Positions 6,650 through 8,719 of a stretch of DNA of 8,719 nt are shown here, one piece after another (the first letter of the stretch is position 1; every line of letters begins with the position of its first letter). The notes under the pieces are model-generated. The model did not search any database and was not told where the DNA came from. It saw nothing but the letters and a program-made list of their open reading frames with translations. The translations under genes and the position numbers were made by a program. This DNA comes from Spirochaetota bacterium (lineage in GTDB: Bacteria; Spirochaetota; Spirochaetia; Treponematales; Breznakiellaceae), in NCBI GenBank assembly GCA_023398155.1, contig JAEWSV010000408.1, positions 1 through 8,719 on the forward strand, read 5' to 3'.

Positions 6650-8082
6650 GGGGCAACCTCCGAACGACTGGACGATTTTATGAGGATACGGTCGAAGGGA
6701 CGGATCACCTGTCCCTCCTCCAAGCGATCGACGGACGCGAAGGTCTTTTCCCCCTCGCGCCGCAGGGTCAGGTCCGCGATGGGCTCGTCGTCCGCGCGGA
6801 AGACCCACGCGGCGGCGCCTTCGTCGGAGATATGGTACAAGGGATCGATATAGACGACCACGCGGGATGCGTTCCGCGGATCGATGACGATACCGGATTC
6901 GCTCGCGAGCGAGGCATAACCGGCGATGGCGTAATCATAGCTTTCGGCGACGTTCCTGGTCTCGACCAGGGCCGATTCCAACCGCAGGATGCGGGAATCC
7001 CGCGTCACCGCGTTGGTGGATACGGTGACGAGCAGGCTCGTAAAATCGGAAGCCAGGGCCGCGCCGGACTCGTCCACCGCGGCCAGGACGCCGGGCACCG
7101 AGTTGAGGTACGGCACGCCGCGGAGCCTGCCGACGAGGTACCGGAGGTCGTCGTACTTCGCGGCGGTCGCGCGTATCTCCTCCGTCCCGAGGGGCGATCC
7201 CCGCGGAGCCTCGGCGGGGAAGCGAGGAACGCCCGGCCGGGCCTTTCCGGCTTCTCCCGAGGCGAGGGCGAGGACGCGTTCCTCCGACCAAGTCGGATTG
7301 TAGCGGGCGGTGAGCTCGGCGATCGTGGCGGCCTGTCGCCGTACGTTTTCGTCCTTCTCAGCCAGGAGCGAAGACTCCAGGTCCGCGATCCGCTTCTCGT
7401 AGAATTCCTCGAGCTGGCGCTTCTCCATTTCGAAGATCTGGCGCTGGTTGTCCAGCTCGGCCTGTTGTTTCCGCGCGCGCTCAAGGCTGCCGGCGTCGTA
7501 GGCCGCGATCTTCGACTGCAGCGCGGTTACCTCATCGCTTTTCGCCTTGATCTGGGGGTTGTACTTCTGGTTGACGGCCCTGATCTTCGCGTTGACGGCC
7601 GCTTCGATCTCCTGTTGCCGCTTGTCGGCTTCCTCCGGGGGAAGCTTCATCGCGTCTGCGAGGGCGAGATCGGCCCGCCGCTGGTCCGCGATCTTGTTGA
7701 GCTCGGTCCTGAGGGTGGACTGCAGGGTGGTCAATTCGCGGGTGACCTTGTCCAGCTCGTCGTTGTTCCGCTTGGCCATGTCCAGGAGGTCCTGCAAGTT
7801 GAGGTCCTCGAAGCTCTTGATATCCACCGCGACCTTGCGGGATTGGATATCGATGGCCCGGGTGACGAGCAAAGATACGCCGAGCACGACGACCGTGATC
7901 GCCACGATGACGATGGGGATGATCGGCTGCCGGTTGGCCTTGGTCTTTCGGTACTCCGAGACGAGGTCGTAACTATTCGCTCCGCCGGCGCGGAGCTTCT
8001 CGGTCTCGTTGCCGAGGAAGAGGAGGATTTCGTCCCGACGATGATCGGGGGGGACGGCATCCCGACGTTCTAAATCGTTCAT
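6646..8082 (-). CDS. Single-pass membrane protein with long coiled coil, unknown function (478 residues)
   Basis: I do not recognise the family. Residues 1-52 are charged and probably cytoplasmic. A single membrane segment lies at about 54-74 (IIPIVIVAITVVVLGVSLLV). A long Lys/Glu/Gln-rich helical region at about 90-260 is predicted coiled coil with a break near KYNPQ (173-177). A Pro/Gly-rich linker (about 275-300) leads to a C-terminal globular part at about 302-470, including GVPYLNSVPGVLAAVDESG (322-340) and a probable beta-rich end (about 405-470). With one membrane anchor near the N-terminus, most of the protein should lie outside the inner membrane. The start ATG at 8082 overlaps the cyclase stop as ATGA and has GGAG at 8091-8088; the TTG at 8100 in the same frame is less likely. 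Its stop likewise overlaps the next start. The arrangement suggests a structural or sensory partner of the cyclase, but this is inferred only from linkage. Confidence 0.88.
   Translation of the reverse strand: MNDLERRDAVPPDHRRDEILLFLGNETEKLRAGGANSYDLVSEYRKTKANRQPIIPIVIVAITVVVLGVSLLVTRAIDIQSRKVAVDIKSFEDLNLQDLLDMAKRNNDELDKVTRELTTLQSTLRTELNKIADQRRADLALADAMKLPPEEADKRQQEIEAAVNAKIRAVNQKYNPQIKAKSDEVTALQSKIAAYDAGSLERARKQQAELDNQRQIFEMEKRQLEEFYEKRIADLESSLLAEKDENVRRQAATIAELTARYNPTWSEERVLALASGEAGKARPGVPRFPAEAPRGSPLGTEEIRATAAKYDDLRYLVGRLRGVPYLNSVPGVLAAVDESGAALASDFTSLLVTVSTNAVTRDSRILRLESALVETRNVAESYDYAIAGYASLASESGIVIDPRNASRVVVYIDPLYHISDEGAAAWVFRADDEPIADLTLRREGEKTFASVDRLEEGQVIRPFDRILIKSSSRSEVAP
6657..6661 (-). 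promoter_or_regulatory. Shine-Dalgarno that fixes the start of the 308-residue gene
   Basis: GGAGG lies 7 bases before the ATG at 6649, inside the 3' end of the 478-residue gene. The start shares ATGA with that gene's stop. It supports 6649 over the upstream in-frame starts. Confidence 0.8.
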
Positions 8083-8719
8083 TTCGACTCCATCGTCCAA
8101 ACGCCGCTCCAGTCGGCCGGCGCCGTCCTTCCTTCAATTCGCTGCAGGAACACCGAAGCTGCCATGACGCCGGAAGAGGCGAATTCCAGCCGAGCCTCGT
8201 CCCAGCGACCTTCGTAGTACGCGATGAGTCCCTTGCTGTACCGGTCGTAGCGTTCGAGGTCGGTCGGATCCGCGGCGTCCAGGTCGAGCGGGTAGAAGAT
8301 CTTCTTCCCCTGGGTCTTGCCCTTCACCTGGACCGTGTCCAATTCCACGAACCTGAACCGGTCGGTCGCGTTCTTGACTTCCTCCGCGACGTAGGAAGAG
8401 ACGATGACCGGTACGCGGTACACGCGGGTGAGTCCTTCGAGGCGCGAGGCGGAGTTAACGTTGTCGCCGATGACCGTATTCGCCATACGCTCGCTGGAGC
8501 CGATGTTGCCGTAGAACACTTCTCCGCCGTCGATTCCGACGCCGACTTCCAGGAGAACGGCACGGTAGACCTTGAGCTCGGCAGTGTTGAGGCCGCCGCG
8601 CTCGCGCTCGATAGCCTCCTTGCGCTCGTTCATCGCGACCCGGAGGGACTGGGCGACCGCCTGGATTTCGTATGCCGACAGCAAGGCTTCCAGCGACTTG
8701 GAACCGCCCGTCTCCAGGG
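8079..8719 (-). CDS. Class III adenylate/guanylate cyclase, C-terminal part (5' end outside window)
   Basis: The last 212 residues of a class III nucleotide cyclase, which converts ATP (or GTP) to the 3',5'-cyclic nucleotide. The reading frame is open through the right edge, so the N-terminal sensor and the first metal-binding part of the catalytic domain are missing. Visible core motifs are GVGIDGGEVFYGNIGS (8537-8490) and the transition-state Asn-x3-Arg in NVNSASRLEGL, with Asn at 8456-8454 and Arg at 8444-8442. Seven residues before that Asn is Thr (8477-8475), where class IIIa enzymes carry the adenine-selecting Asp. Thr there is typical of class IIIb, some of which respond to bicarbonate or CO2. 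The core is followed by VKGKTQGKKIFYPL and a short helical tail with an Ala/Arg/Tyr-rich, TPR-like segment (YEGRWDEARLEF). ATP specificity is the more likely reading but unproven. It is coupled to the next gene by an ATGA overlap. Confidence 0.92.
   Translation of the reverse strand, partial: LETGGSKSLEALLSAYEIQAVAQSLRVAMNERKEAIERERGGLNTAELKVYRAVLLEVGVGIDGGEVFYGNIGSSERMANTVIGDNVNSASRLEGLTRVYRVPVIVSSYVAEEVKNATDRFRFVELDTVQVKGKTQGKKIFYPLDLDAADPTDLERYDRYSKGLIAYYEGRWDEARLEFASSGVMAASVFLQRIEGRTAPADWSGVWTMESK
8088..8091 (-). promoter_or_regulatory. Shine-Dalgarno that fixes the start of the 478-residue gene
   Basis: GGAG lies 5 bases before the ATG at 8082, within the last codons of the cyclase gene (Met-Glu-Ser-Lys-stop). 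It supports the ATG over the in-frame TTG at 8100. Confidence 0.75.

Noticed and set aside
6650..6808. N-terminal extension of the secreted coiled-coil gene up to 6808
   Set aside because: The extension lies entirely inside the 478-residue gene and would bury the signal peptide. The ATG at 6649 has a good Shine-Dalgarno sequence and an ATGA overlap.
6832..8073. 413-codon open frame on the plus strand
   Set aside because: It is the codon-aligned complement of the 478-residue coiled-coil gene; open for the same codon-avoidance reason and without recognisable domains or a ribosome binding site that would compete with the coupled minus-strand gene.
8083..8100. TTG start at 8100 for the 478-residue gene
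   Set aside because: It would add six residues and a larger overlap with the cyclase; the ATG at 8082 has GGAG at proper spacing and the same ATGA overlap as the next junction.

Overview
The window looks like a chromosomal segment of a GC-rich bacterium (roughly 60% G+C by eye), most likely a spirochaete. The lineage call is an inference. It rests on the signal-peptide end VFAAGQQ of the sugar-binding protein, which resembles the usual spirochaetal form of such proteins, and on a class III nucleotide cyclase followed by an envelope-type coiled-coil gene. There are six genes, all on the minus strand, so transcription runs from right to left. I see no RNA genes, mobile elements or CRISPR arrays.

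Right part (8719 to 5723): a three-gene, translationally coupled cluster. It holds the 3' end of a class III (apparently IIIb) adenylate/guanylate cyclase, a 478-residue single-pass membrane protein with a long coiled coil, and a 308-residue secreted protein with a heptad-repeat coiled coil. Both junctions are 4-base ATGA stop/start overlaps with a good Shine-Dalgarno sequence, so the ORF starts that reach further upstream are not the real ones. Two hairpins follow, and the second has the form of an intrinsic terminator.

Middle (5534 to 3237): one 765-residue soluble signalling protein with the order PAS-PAS-PAS-GAF-HD-GYP. All key HD-GYP residues are present, so it is probably a c-di-GMP phosphodiesterase. 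Its start has no Shine-Dalgarno sequence and may give a nearly leaderless mRNA.

Left part (3204 to 1): a CUT1-type (maltose/oligosaccharide family) ABC importer operon with binding protein, MalF-like permease and MalG-like permease, the last cut by the window edge. In front of it stand a TTGACA-type promoter and two adjacent CG-centred palindromes of LacI-family type that cover the expected transcription start. A strong GC-rich hairpin lies between the binding-protein and permease genes. No ATPase gene lies in the window.

Together the window places a cyclic-nucleotide synthase, a probable c-di-GMP hydrolase and a repressor-controlled sugar importer side by side. That they work together is not shown by the sequence. 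The least understood part is the cyclase/coiled-coil/coiled-coil cluster, whose two downstream proteins I cannot assign to a known function.
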